DNA from: Frankia sp. RB7
Lineage (GTDB): Bacteria; Pseudomonadota; Alphaproteobacteria; Rhizobiales; Xanthobacteraceae
Length of the DNA stretch: 46,737 bases
Assembly: GCA_030403585.1 (NCBI GenBank)
Contig: JAUEPE010000054.1
Coordinates: 1-46,737, forward strand
Direction of reading: 5' to 3'
Shown here in pieces: positions 7,235 to 14,645 of the stretch. Every line of letters begins with the position of its first letter. Position 1 is the stretch's first letter. A program made the position numbers and the translations under genes. The notes beneath the pieces were generated by a model. The model saw only the letters and a program-made list of their open reading frames with translations, was not told where the DNA came from and searched no databases.

Positions 7235-8111
7235 CTTCGCCCTTGCGCTTGTGCTTCGCCGATTCCTCCTCGACGTAGTCTAGGTTCTGGTCGTAGACGA
7301 TCCGCTCCTCGCCGGCGAGTGCGATGAAGCGCTTTCCGCGTGTGCGCCCGACCAGCGTCAAACCGACTTGCCTTGCGAGATCGACGCCCCAGGCGGTGAA
7401 GCCGGAGCGCGACACCAGGATCGGGATGCCCATCCGCACCGTCTTGATCACCATCTCCGAGGTGAGACGTCCTGTCGTGTAAAGGATCTTGTCGGACGCA
7501 TCGACGCCGTGGCGATACATCCAGCCCGCGATCTTGTCGACGGCGTTGTGGCGGCCGACATCCTCGGTATAGCAGAGCGGCTCGCCCTCTTTGCACAGCA
7601 CGCAGCCGTGGATCGCGCCGGCTTCCAAATAGAGCGAGGGCATGGTGTTGACGGTCTGCGTCATCTGGTAGAGCCAGGAGGTGCGCAGCTCGGCTTTCGG
7701 CAGCGCGACACTCTCGACCGCCTCGAGCAGATCGCCGAAGGCGGTTCCCTGCGCGCAGCCCGAGGTCTGCGTGCGCTTCTTCAGCTTGGCTTCGAAATTG
7801 GTGTGGTGCTCGGTCCGCACCACCACGACCTGAAGGTCGTCGTCGTATTCGACCTCGGTGACCGCGTCATTATATTTCAGCATGTTCTGGTTCAGCAGGT
7901 AGCCGAGGGCCAGATATTCAGGGTAATCGCCGATCGTCATCATGGTGACGATCTCCTGCGCATTCAAATAGAGCGTCAGCGGTCGCTCCATCGGCACCTT
8001 GATCTCGACCTTGGCGCCGGTCTGGTCGGTCCCGGTCACGCTCTGGGTCAGGCGCGGGTCGACCGTATCAGGAACGATCAGGGGTACCGGGGCTTTGTCG
8101 ATCTTCATCAT
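7221..8111 (-). CDS. fdhD: Formate dehydrogenase sulfurtransferase FdhD
   Basis: The 296-residue protein matches FdhD: an RPLTLYLNAQEIVTMMTIGDYPEYLALGYL region, GAIHGCVLCKEGEPLCYTEDVGRHNAVDKIAG, LYTTGRLTSEMVIKTVRMGIPILVSRSG and TLVGRTRGKRF. FdhD passes sulfur from a cysteine desulfurase to the bis-MGD cofactor, which active formate dehydrogenase needs. The catalytic loop reads SGCAQGTAF, a CxxG form with only the first cysteine of the CxxC found in the E. coli protein. The first cysteine is the one reported as essential there. It is first in an operon with mobA and divergent from mobB. Confidence 0.94.
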   Translation of the reverse strand: MMKIDKAPVPLIVPDTVDPRLTQSVTGTDQTGAKVEIKVPMERPLTLYLNAQEIVTMMTIGDYPEYLALGYLLNQNMLKYNDAVTEVEYDDDLQVVVVRTEHHTNFEAKLKKRTQTSGCAQGTAFGDLLEAVESVALPKAELRTSWLYQMTQTVNTMPSLYLEAGAIHGCVLCKEGEPLCYTEDVGRHNAVDKIAGWMYRHGVDASDKILYTTGRLTSEMVIKTVRMGIPILVSRSGFTAWGVDLARQVGLTLVGRTRGKRFIALAGEERIVYDQNLDYVEEESAKHKRKGEGGDD

Positions 8112-8217
8112 GGGTACGACGTTAGCATGACATTCGGGTCAAGCCGATATAAGCATGCGCACGACAATGGAGAAGGCGGTTCCGGCGCGTCATGCGGCCG
8201 GCGGAGATCGAGTTGCG
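8112..8217. promoter_or_regulatory. Divergent promoter region fdhD / mobB
   Basis: The 106 bases between the two divergent start codons must carry both promoters. On the minus strand TTGACC (8152-8135 area) is a plausible -35 element for fdhD. On the plus strand GATATAAG near 8150 could serve as a -10 for mobB. Neither has an ideal partner at 17 bp, so assignment is tentative. Confidence 0.3.
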
Positions 8218-8745
8218 ATGAAAGTCATCGGCCTTGCAGGCTGGAGCGGTGCGGGCAAGACGACGCTGTTGACGCGGCTGATCCCGCATTTCAACGCGCA
8301 GGGCCTGCGCGTCTCCGTCATCAAGCATGCGCATCACCGGTTCGACGTCGATGTGCCCGGCAAGGATTCTTGGCGCCATCGCGAAGCCGGTGCGGCCGAG
8401 GTGCTGGTTGCCGCTGCGAACCGCTGGGCCTTGATGCACGAATTGCGCGGCGCGGCCGAGCCGCGGCTGCCGGAGCTCCTGAGCAAGCTCTCCGCGGTCG
8501 ATCTCATCGTGGTCGAAGGTTTCAAGCGCGAGCCGCATCGCAAGATCGAGGTGCACCGCGCCGGCAACGACAAGCCGTTGTTGTTCCCCGACGATCCCGG
8601 CATTGTCGGCATTGCGACCGACGTCGCGGTTGAAACCCGGCTGCCGACCGTCCATCTCGATGACATCGAGGCCGCTGCGGCATTGCTGCTGCGGGCGGCG
8701 ATGCCGGTCGAGGAAGCGGTTGCAAGAAGCGCGGCGATGCGCTGA
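8218..8745 (+). CDS. mobB: Molybdopterin-guanine dinucleotide biosynthesis adapter MobB
   Basis: The 175-residue protein has a P-loop GWSGAGKTTLLTRLIP at its N-terminus, the MobB motif VIKHAHHRFDVDVPGKDSWRHREAGA and VDLIVVEGFKREPHRKIEV. MobB is a GTP-binding partner of MobA in cofactor maturation. ATG 8218 begins directly with the first beta strand (MKVIGLAG); in-frame ATGs at 8155 and 8167 would add an unconserved leader. It is followed after nine bases by moeA and then a TusA-like gene, forming a short cofactor operon. Confidence 0.92.
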   Translation: MKVIGLAGWSGAGKTTLLTRLIPHFNAQGLRVSVIKHAHHRFDVDVPGKDSWRHREAGAAEVLVAAANRWALMHELRGAAEPRLPELLSKLSAVDLIVVEGFKREPHRKIEVHRAGNDKPLLFPDDPGIVGIATDVAVETRLPTVHLDDIEAAAALLLRAAMPVEEAVARSAAMR

Positions 8746-8754
8746 CGAGGCACC

Positions 8755-10011
8755 ATGGCGCAACTGTCGGACGATTGCTTTGCTTTCGGCGGACCGATGA
8801 TGTCGGTCGATGAGGCCGTTGGCCTGATCACGGCCCGCGTCAGCGCGGTTGCCGATCTCGAGACGGTTGCGCTGGTCGATGCCGACGGACGCGTGCTGGC
8901 GCGCGATATCGCCGCCCCCCTGCCGCTGCCGCCCTTCACCAATTCGGCCGTCGACGGTTACGCGGTCGGCAACACCGACCTCCCGGCGAAAGTGGAGCAG
9001 GCATTCCCGCTCGATGGCCGCATCCAGGCCGGCGGCGTTGCACAAGCACCGATCAAGCCCGGCCACGCCGCGCGTATCTTCACGGGCGCGCCGATGCCGC
9101 CGGGGGCCGAGACCGTCTTCATGCAGGAAGACATCCGCGTCGATGAGGCCGGCAAGATCGTGCTGCCACCCGGGCTGAAGCCGGGCGCCAATGTTCGTCC
9201 GGCAGGCGAGGACATTCCTGTCGGGCACGTCGCGTTACGCGCCGGCCAGCGGCTGCGGCCCCAGCATGTCGCGATTGCCGCAGCCTTCGGTCTTGTCAGG
9301 CTCGATGTCGTCAGGCGTATCCGTGTGGCCGTATTCTCCACCGGCGACGAACTGGCCTCACCCGGCGAGCCGCGTGCTATCTCGCAGCTGTTCGATTCCA
9401 ACCGCTTCATGCTGATGGCGATGCTGCGGCGTCTCGGCTGCGAGGTCTCCGATCTCGGCATTCTGCGCGACGAGCGCGCCTCGCTTGCCAGCGGATTGAA
9501 GCAAGTTGCAGGCAAGCACGATCTGATCCTCACCACTGGCGGCGTTTCGACCGGCGAGGAAGACCACGTCAAGGCAGCGGTCGAGAGTGTCGGCTCGCTC
9601 GTGCTGTGGCGGATGGCGATCAAGCCGGGCCGGCCGGTGGCGATGGGCGTCATCGACGGCACGCCGTTGATCGGGCTGCCTGGCAATCCCGTCGCAAGCT
9701 TTGTCACATTCGTCCATGTGGTGCGGCCGACCGTGCTGGCGCTCGCCGGCAGTCTGCCGGAGCCGCTGTTGCCGATCCCGCTGCGTGCGGCGTTTACCTA
9801 CAAGAAGAAGCTCGGCCGCCGCGAATATGTGCGCGCATCGTTGCGGCGCGCAGAGGATGGCGCCCTGGAGGCGGTCAAGTTTCCGCGCGAAGGCGCTGGG
9901 CTCTTGTCGTCATTGGTCGAGACCGACGGCCTGATCGAACTGGGCGATGACATCACGCGGGTCGAGCCGGGCGAGAGCGTAGGTTTCCTGTCCTATGCTG
10001 ATCTGCTCTAG
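8755..10011 (+). CDS. moeA: Molybdopterin molybdenumtransferase MoeA
   Basis: The 418-residue protein is a canonical MoeA with all motifs in order: SVDEAVGLI, PLPPFTNSAVDGYAV, ARIFTGAPMPPGAETVFMQED, NVRPAGEDI, VFSTGDEL, LFDSNRFML, LTTGGVSTGEEDHV, AIKPGRPVAMG and LPGNPVAS, then the C-terminal beta domain with RREYVRASL. It inserts molybdate into adenylated molybdopterin. It is the third MoeA-type gene in the window and the most conventional, so it probably does housekeeping cofactor synthesis. It sits between mobB and the TusA-like gene. Confidence 0.95.
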   Translation: MAQLSDDCFAFGGPMMSVDEAVGLITARVSAVADLETVALVDADGRVLARDIAAPLPLPPFTNSAVDGYAVGNTDLPAKVEQAFPLDGRIQAGGVAQAPIKPGHAARIFTGAPMPPGAETVFMQEDIRVDEAGKIVLPPGLKPGANVRPAGEDIPVGHVALRAGQRLRPQHVAIAAAFGLVRLDVVRRIRVAVFSTGDELASPGEPRAISQLFDSNRFMLMAMLRRLGCEVSDLGILRDERASLASGLKQVAGKHDLILTTGGVSTGEEDHVKAAVESVGSLVLWRMAIKPGRPVAMGVIDGTPLIGLPGNPVASFVTFVHVVRPTVLALAGSLPEPLLPIPLRAAFTYKKKLGRREYVRASLRRAEDGALEAVKFPREGAGLLSSLVETDGLIELGDDITRVEPGESVGFLSYADLL

Positions 10012-10045
10012 GCCCGTTGCATTGACGTCCTCGACCCCTCCCGCC

Positions 10046-10333
10046 ATGTTTGCGCCCATGACAAGAGCAACGACCAGAACAACGCTTGATCTCACCGGGC
10101 TGAAATGCCCGCTGCCCGCCTTGAAAACACGCAAGGCGTTGAAACCATTGCAGCCGGGCGATCAGCTCGAAGTCCACTGCACCGATCCGTTGTCGGTGAT
10201 TGACATTCCGAACCTGATCCGCGAGACGGGCGACACGGTGGAGATCACCGAGCGCAACGAGGCGCGCATCGTGTTCTTGATAGAAAAAGCGAATGGTTCG
10301 ATAGACGCTGCCAATGCTGCGCTGCGTTCTTGA
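10046..10333 (+). CDS. TusA-family sulfur carrier protein
   Basis: The small protein (95 residues from ATG 10046; ATG 10058 gives 91) has the family signature LDLTGLKCPLPALKTRKAL, where the cysteine of the CPxP motif carries the persulfide. LEVHCTDPLSVIDIPNLI and VEITERNEARIVFLIEK follow. TusA-type proteins relay sulfur from IscS to tRNA thiolation, molybdenum-cofactor synthesis or related routes. Its place just after moeA, and close to fdhD, suggests sulfur delivery for cofactor sulfuration; this is inference from context. Neither start has a clear ribosome-binding site. Confidence 0.82.
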   Translation: MFAPMTRATTRTTLDLTGLKCPLPALKTRKALKPLQPGDQLEVHCTDPLSVIDIPNLIRETGDTVEITERNEARIVFLIEKANGSIDAANAALRS

Positions 10334-10348
10334 GCGCGTTACCGCGCT
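10333..10348 (+). terminator. Small GC hairpin at the end of the mobB-moeA-tusA run
   Basis: AGCGCG-TTAC-CGCGCT is a perfect 6-bp stem with a tetraloop starting at the last base of the TusA-like stop codon. No strong T-tract follows. It marks the likely end of this operon. Confidence 0.35.
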
Positions 10349-10395
10349 GATACCGACCATTTATCTATCGACATCGATCACGGCTTCTGCCCCAA

Positions 10396-10447
10396 TTGAC
10401 TTTGTCCGTGCAGGCGCGGAGGTTGAGTCTTGTCCGTGATGCGCGGA
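10396..10447 (+). repeat. Imperfect 25-bp direct repeat upstream of the oxalate/formate antiporter
   Basis: Two copies of TTGA(C/G)T(C)TTGTCCGTG followed by GCGCGGA occur at 10396-10420 and 10423-10447, offset by 27 bases. They lie in the 317-base gap (10334-10650) before the antiporter gene. The spacing of about two and a half helical turns is compatible with an activator binding tandem sites, but no family is suggested. I saw no small gene in this gap. Confidence 0.4.
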
Positions 10448-10650
10448 TCAGCGGGCCGGTTACGAAGCCTGCGAATCGTATCGGGCATAGAGCCCCGATC
10501 AAGGGGTTAACTTTTCAGACGCGCGTGACGATCCTGGCGCGCGTCGGGTGATTGTGCGGGGCAGCAGGGACAATAGCTGCACCGCAATGGGCTGAGGACC
10601 AGGATGTTAGCGGCAGGCTGCTCAGAAGGGCGGCTGCAGGGGAGGAATGC

Positions 10651-12306
10651 ATGGCTACAGTTGAAAGCGCTGGGAGGATTTCGGGCGCTGGCGCGGGAAT
10701 TCTCGATCGCGAGCATACGGTCGCAAAGGCCGGCTTTAATCGCTGGCTGGTGCCGCCGGCCGCGCTGTGCATCCATCTGTGTATCGGGATGGCGTACGGC
10801 TTCTCCGTGTTCTGGCTGCCGCTGTCACGCGCGATCGGATTGACCGCGCCAAAGGCCTGTCCGGATATCTCGCTCTGGACGGAGCTTTTCACGACGACAT
10901 GCGACTGGAAGGTCGCGAGTCTCGGGTGGATGTATACGCTGTTCTTCGTCATTCTCGGCGTCTCTGCTGCGATATGGGGCGGCTGGCTCGAACGTGCCGG
11001 CCCGCGGAAGGCGGGCTTCGTTGCGGCGCTTTGCTGGGGTGGTGGACTCGTGATTGGCGCCTTCGGCATCTACGTCCATCAGCTCTGGATCATGTGGCTC
11101 GGAGCCGGCGTGATCGGCGGAGTGGGCCTCGGCCTCGGCTACATCTCGCCGGTGTCGACGCTGATCAAATGGTTCCCGGATCGCCGCGGGATGGCGACGG
11201 GCATGGCCATCATGGGCTTCGGTGGTGGTGCCATGATCGGTGCACCGCTGGCCAACCTGCTGATCAACCACTTCAAGAGTGCGACGGATGTCGGCGTCTG
11301 GCAGACCTTCGTCGTGATGGGCGTGGTCTACTTCGTCTTCATGACGATCGGGGCCTTTGCCTATCGGGTCACGCCGCCCGGCTGGAAGCCTGAGGGCTGG
11401 ACGCCGCCGAACGAGAAGAAGTCGATGATCTCCGAGCATCACGTTCATCTCGACAATGCGCACAAGACGCCGCAATTCTGGCTGATCTGGTGGGTGCTGA
11501 CACTGAACGTGTCGGCGGGCATCGGCGTGATCGGAATGGCATCGCCGATGTTGCAGGAAATCTTCGCAGGCAAGCTGATCGGGCATCCCGAACTCGCCTT
11601 CGGCCAGCTCTCGGTCGAACAGAAGTCGGCCATTGCCGCCATTGCGGCGGGCTTTGCCGGCCTGCTGTCGCTGTTCAACATCGGCGGGCGATTCTTCTGG
11701 GCCTCGCTGTCTGATCATATCGGTCGCAAGAGTACCTACTACACGTTCTTCCTGCTCGGCATCGTGCTCTATGCGCTCGCGCCGACCTTTGCGGCGATGG
11801 GCTCGAAGGCACTTTTCGTGCTCGGCTTCGGCGTCATTTTGTCAATGTATGGCGGAGGCTTTGCGACCGTGCCGGCCTATCTCGCCGACATGTTCGGCAC
11901 GCAATTCGTCGGCGCTATCCACGGAAGGTTGCTGACGGCGTGGTCGACTGCCGGCATCATCGGTCCCGTCGTGGTCAACTACATCCGCGAGTTCCAGCTC
12001 GCAGCCGGCGTGCCGCGCGACCAGCTCTACAACACCACCATGTACATCCTGTGCGCGATGTTGATCGCGGGCCTGATCTGCAACTACCTGATCAAGCCGG
12101 TAGATCCTAAGTGGTACATGAGCGAAGCCGAGGTGACGAAGACGCAGGCCTCGACTGCCGGAGCAGGTGCGGGACAGCAGACCGGCTCGTTCGGGATCGG
12201 CACCGGTGGCCTCGACGGCAAGGCCGCGCTGTTCTGGCTGTTCGTTGCAGTCCCGTTGGCCTGGGGCGTGTACAAGACGCTCGAGAGTGCGGTGAAGATC
12301 TTCTGA
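10651..12306 (+). CDS. oxlT: OFA-family oxalate/formate antiporter-like MFS transporter
   Basis: The 551-residue membrane protein has about twelve hydrophobic segments and the OFA pattern: an N-terminal AALCIHLCIGMAYGFSVFWLPL segment, GLGLGYISPVSTLIKWFPDRRGMATGMAIMGFGGGAMIGAPL, a central hydrophilic loop, NIGGRFFWASLSDHIGRKSTY, and a terminal helix. Family members exchange oxalate for formate or take up similar carboxylates. ATG 10651 is chosen for its strong GGAGGA ribosome-binding site at 10641-10646, although the frame stays open upstream. It lies two genes before formate dehydrogenase, so formate or oxalate is the probable substrate. No oxalate decarboxylase genes are present in the window. 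Confidence 0.83.
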   Translation: MATVESAGRISGAGAGILDREHTVAKAGFNRWLVPPAALCIHLCIGMAYGFSVFWLPLSRAIGLTAPKACPDISLWTELFTTTCDWKVASLGWMYTLFFVILGVSAAIWGGWLERAGPRKAGFVAALCWGGGLVIGAFGIYVHQLWIMWLGAGVIGGVGLGLGYISPVSTLIKWFPDRRGMATGMAIMGFGGGAMIGAPLANLLINHFKSATDVGVWQTFVVMGVVYFVFMTIGAFAYRVTPPGWKPEGWTPPNEKKSMISEHHVHLDNAHKTPQFWLIWWVLTLNVSAGIGVIGMASPMLQEIFAGKLIGHPELAFGQLSVEQKSAIAAIAAGFAGLLSLFNIGGRFFWASLSDHIGRKSTYYTFFLLGIVLYALAPTFAAMGSKALFVLGFGVILSMYGGGFATVPAYLADMFGTQFVGAIHGRLLTAWSTAGIIGPVVVNYIREFQLAAGVPRDQLYNTTMYILCAMLIAGLICNYLIKPVDPKWYMSEAEVTKTQASTAGAGAGQQTGSFGIGTGGLDGKAALFWLFVAVPLAWGVYKTLESAVKIF

Positions 12307-12319
12307 TCACAAATTCACA

Positions 12320-12354
12320 CGCCGCGGGAAGCTCGCGTTCAGCTTCCTGCGGCG
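12320..12354 (+). terminator. Strong hairpin after the antiporter gene
   Basis: CGCCGCGGGAAGCT and AGCTTCCTGCGGCG pair over 14 positions with one G-T pair around a 7-base loop, 13 bases after the antiporter stop. No long T-run follows, so it may terminate weakly or protect the message 3' end. Confidence 0.55.
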
Positions 12355-12396
12355 TTCGCCGGCCAATAATCGAGAATGGGACTTAGGGGGATTTCA

Positions 12397-12681
12397 ATGC
12401 TTCGCACTCGTATCTGCCTCGCCGCCATGCTGCTGGCCGCGGGCCTTCATACCGCGTCTGCGCAGACAGCGACGGCACCCGCGACCCCGGCACCTGCCGC
12501 GACGACCGATGCCAAGCCGCCGGGCAAGATCAAGCTCACCATGCAGAAGCTGAAGGACATGAAGGCGAAGTGGACCGCCAACAAGCCGAAGCTGAAGTCC
12601 TGCCGCGGCGAGGTGAAGTCGAAGGGACTCACCGGTGATGACCGCTGGTTCTACATCGAAGAGTGCATGAACAAGACCTGA
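12397..12681 (+). CDS. Small secreted PsiF-like protein
   Basis: The 94-residue protein has a clear signal peptide (MLRTRICLAAMLLAAGLHTASA), an Ala/Pro/Thr-rich linker, a lysine-rich segment (KIKLTMQKLKDMKAKWTANK) and a C-terminal CRGEVKSKGLTGDDRWFYIEEC that resembles a PsiF repeat. Its two cysteines could form a disulfide in the periplasm. ATG 12397 is preceded by AGGGGGA at a good distance; an ATG at 12376 is in frame but would put residues before the signal peptide. It lies between the antiporter and formate dehydrogenase genes, bounded by hairpins on both sides, so it may be its own transcript. PsiF has no settled biochemical role. Confidence 0.7.
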   Translation: MLRTRICLAAMLLAAGLHTASAQTATAPATPAPAATTDAKPPGKIKLTMQKLKDMKAKWTANKPKLKSCRGEVKSKGLTGDDRWFYIEECMNKT

Positions 12682-12709
12682 GGCGAGGTTTTCGCGTCGG
12701 GTTTGCGTG

Positions 12710-12741
12710 AGGGGGCATGGCAGGGCGGCTGCCTGCCCCCT
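12710..12741 (+). terminator. Strong two-part hairpin after the PsiF-like gene
   Basis: AGGGGGCA pairs with TGCCCCCT and, inside, GGCAG pairs with CTGCC around a GGCGG loop, with one bulged T. The 13-bp stem lies 29 bases after the stop codon and ahead of the formate dehydrogenase promoter region, which fits a transcription terminator separating the two. Confidence 0.6.
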
Positions 12742-12748
12742 AGAGCAT

Positions 12749-12765
12749 TATAGAGACGTTCTAAA
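12749..12765 (+). promoter_or_regulatory. Possible Irr-type iron box upstream of fdhBA
   Basis: TATAGAG-ACG-TTCTAAA has one perfect TTCTAAA half and a 5-of-7 match to the mirror half TTTAGAA, resembling the iron-control element bound by Irr in Rhizobiales. It lies about 170 bases before fdhB, whose product is rich in iron-sulfur clusters. It is a match by eye only. Confidence 0.3.
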
Positions 12766-12776
12766 TTCTCTCTTGC

Positions 12777-12792
12777 CTCTGGCATACCAGAG
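12777..12792. promoter_or_regulatory. Perfect 16-bp palindrome in the fdhBA promoter region
   Basis: CTCTGG-CATA-CCAGAG is a perfect inverted repeat of 6-bp arms with a 4-base centre, about 144 bases before the fdhB start. The size and symmetry are typical of a dimeric repressor or activator site (GntR-like proteins among others). It is too short for a stable terminator. The cognate regulator is unknown. Confidence 0.5.
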
Positions 12793-12935
12793 ACTAGAGT
12801 CTGTTCGATGAGGTTCGGTCCGCGGGGCGCGCGGGAGACGCGGTTCCCGGATTATTGAGCTTGGAAATGAGGGCGGATCGCAATGGCAGTCCCGCGCTGA
12901 GGTCATGGCGCTTTTGAGGAGAACGCGACGTTTCC

Positions 12936-14645
12936 ATGAGCAGCAACGACGACGTTCACAAGGTCAGAGAATTCGAGCATCCGGGCGAGGGCCGCCGGCG
13001 CGCCAAGTCCACGCCCAAGGGGCGGCAGGTCGATCCGGCCGCCGCACGCGAGATCGAGAAATTGCTCGGCGACAGGCCGCGGCGGCGCGATCTCCTGATC
13101 GAATATCTGCACCTGATCCAGGACAAATATCACCAGATATCGGCCGCGCATCTTGCCGCGCTCGCCGACGAAATGAAGCTCGCCTTCGCCGAAGTGTTCG
13201 AGACCGCGACCTTCTACGCGCATTTCGACGTGGTGAAGGAAGGCGAGCCTGATATCGCGCCGCTGACGATCCGCGTCTGTGACTCTCTGACTTGCGCGAT
13301 GCTTGGCGGCGAGAAGCTGCTGCAGGATCTGCAGAGCGGGTCGGGCCCCGGCATTCGCGTCGTGCGCGCGCCCTGCGTCGGCCGCTGCGACACGGCGCCC
13401 GCCGCGGAAGTCGGCCACAACTTCGTCGACCATGCGACCGTCGCCAATGTGATGGCGGTCGCGAAGGCTGGCGACACGCATGCGCATTTACCCAAATATA
13501 TCGACTACGACGCCTATGTCGCCGGCGGTGGCTACAAGCTGCTGGGTCGCCTGCGCTCGGGCGAACTGTCGAAGGACGATCTGCTGAAGGGGCTCGACGA
13601 CGCCTCGTTGCGCGGCCTCGGCGGCGCCGGCTTCCCGACGGGGCGTAAATGGCGCGCCGTGCTCGGCGAACCCGGTCCACGCCTGATGGCGATCAATGGC
13701 GACGAGGGCGAGCCCGGCACGTTCAAGGATCGCGTCTATCTCGAAAGCGATCCGCATCGTTTCATCGAGGGCATGCTGATCGGCGCGCATGTGGTGCGGG
13801 CGCCTGAGATCTACATCTATCTGCGCGACGAATATCCGGCCTCCCGCGAAATCCTCGAGCGCGAGATCGCAAAACTTCCCGCGGGCGGTCCGACGCTGCA
13901 CATGCGGCGCGGCGCTGGTGCTTACATCTGTGGAGAAGAGTCGTCGCTGCTGGAAAGCATCGAGGGCAAACGCGGCCTGCCCCGGCACAAGCCGCCTTAT
14001 CCGTTCCAGGTCGGCCTGTTCGGCCTGCCCACGCTCATCAACAACATCGAGACGCTGTGGTGGGTGCGCGACATCGTCGAGAAGGGCGCCGACTGGTGGA
14101 AGGGTCATGGCCGTCATGAACGCCATGGCCTGCGCAGCTTCTCGGTCTCGGGCCGCGTCAAGAACCCCGGCATGAAGCTCGCACCCGCCGGCATCACCGT
14201 GCGCGAGCTGATCGACGAATATTGCGGCGGCATGGCCGACGGCCATCAGTTCTACGCTTACTTGCCGGGCGGCGCGTCCGGCGGCATCTTGCCGGCGGCG
14301 ATGGACGACATCCCGCTCGATTTCGGCACGCTGGAGAAATACGGCTGCTTCATCGGATCGGCCGCGATCGTGATCCTGTCGCAAAAAGACAGCGTGCGCG
14401 CGGCGGCGTTGAACCTGATGAAGTTTTTCGAGGACGAAAGCTGCGGCCAGTGCACGCCGTGTCGCGTCGGAACCCAGAAGGCGGCGCAGCTGATGCAGAA
14501 GCCGGTCTGGAACCGCGCATTGCTGGAAGAATTGAGCCAGGCGATGCGCGATGCCTCGATCTGCGGGCTCGGACAAGCGGCATCGAATCCGCTGGCCACC
14601 GTGATCAAATATTTCCCTGACGAGTTCAAGGAAGCGGCCGAATGA
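12936..14645 (+). CDS. fdhB: NAD-dependent formate dehydrogenase beta subunit (NuoE-NuoF fusion)
   Basis: The 569-residue protein fuses a NuoE-like domain (about residues 30-175, [2Fe-2S] ligands C115, C120, C147 and C151) to a NuoF-like domain. The latter has the FMN/NAD motif GLGGAGFPTGRKW near residue 230, NGDEGEPGTFKDR, GAGAYICGEESSLLESIEGKRG-type sequence, and C503, C506, C509 and C543 for a [4Fe-4S] cluster. It takes electrons from the alpha subunit and reduces NAD in the cytoplasm. A fused beta subunit of this length, followed by one large alpha subunit, is the layout of the tungsten-containing FDH1 of Methylobacterium extorquens. Its stop overlaps the fdhA start by four bases (ATGA), so translation is coupled. 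Confidence 0.94.
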   Translation: MSSNDDVHKVREFEHPGEGRRRAKSTPKGRQVDPAAAREIEKLLGDRPRRRDLLIEYLHLIQDKYHQISAAHLAALADEMKLAFAEVFETATFYAHFDVVKEGEPDIAPLTIRVCDSLTCAMLGGEKLLQDLQSGSGPGIRVVRAPCVGRCDTAPAAEVGHNFVDHATVANVMAVAKAGDTHAHLPKYIDYDAYVAGGGYKLLGRLRSGELSKDDLLKGLDDASLRGLGGAGFPTGRKWRAVLGEPGPRLMAINGDEGEPGTFKDRVYLESDPHRFIEGMLIGAHVVRAPEIYIYLRDEYPASREILEREIAKLPAGGPTLHMRRGAGAYICGEESSLLESIEGKRGLPRHKPPYPFQVGLFGLPTLINNIETLWWVRDIVEKGADWWKGHGRHERHGLRSFSVSGRVKNPGMKLAPAGITVRELIDEYCGGMADGHQFYAYLPGGASGGILPAAMDDIPLDFGTLEKYGCFIGSAAIVILSQKDSVRAAALNLMKFFEDESCGQCTPCRVGTQKAAQLMQKPVWNRALLEELSQAMRDASICGLGQAASNPLATVIKYFPDEFKEAAE

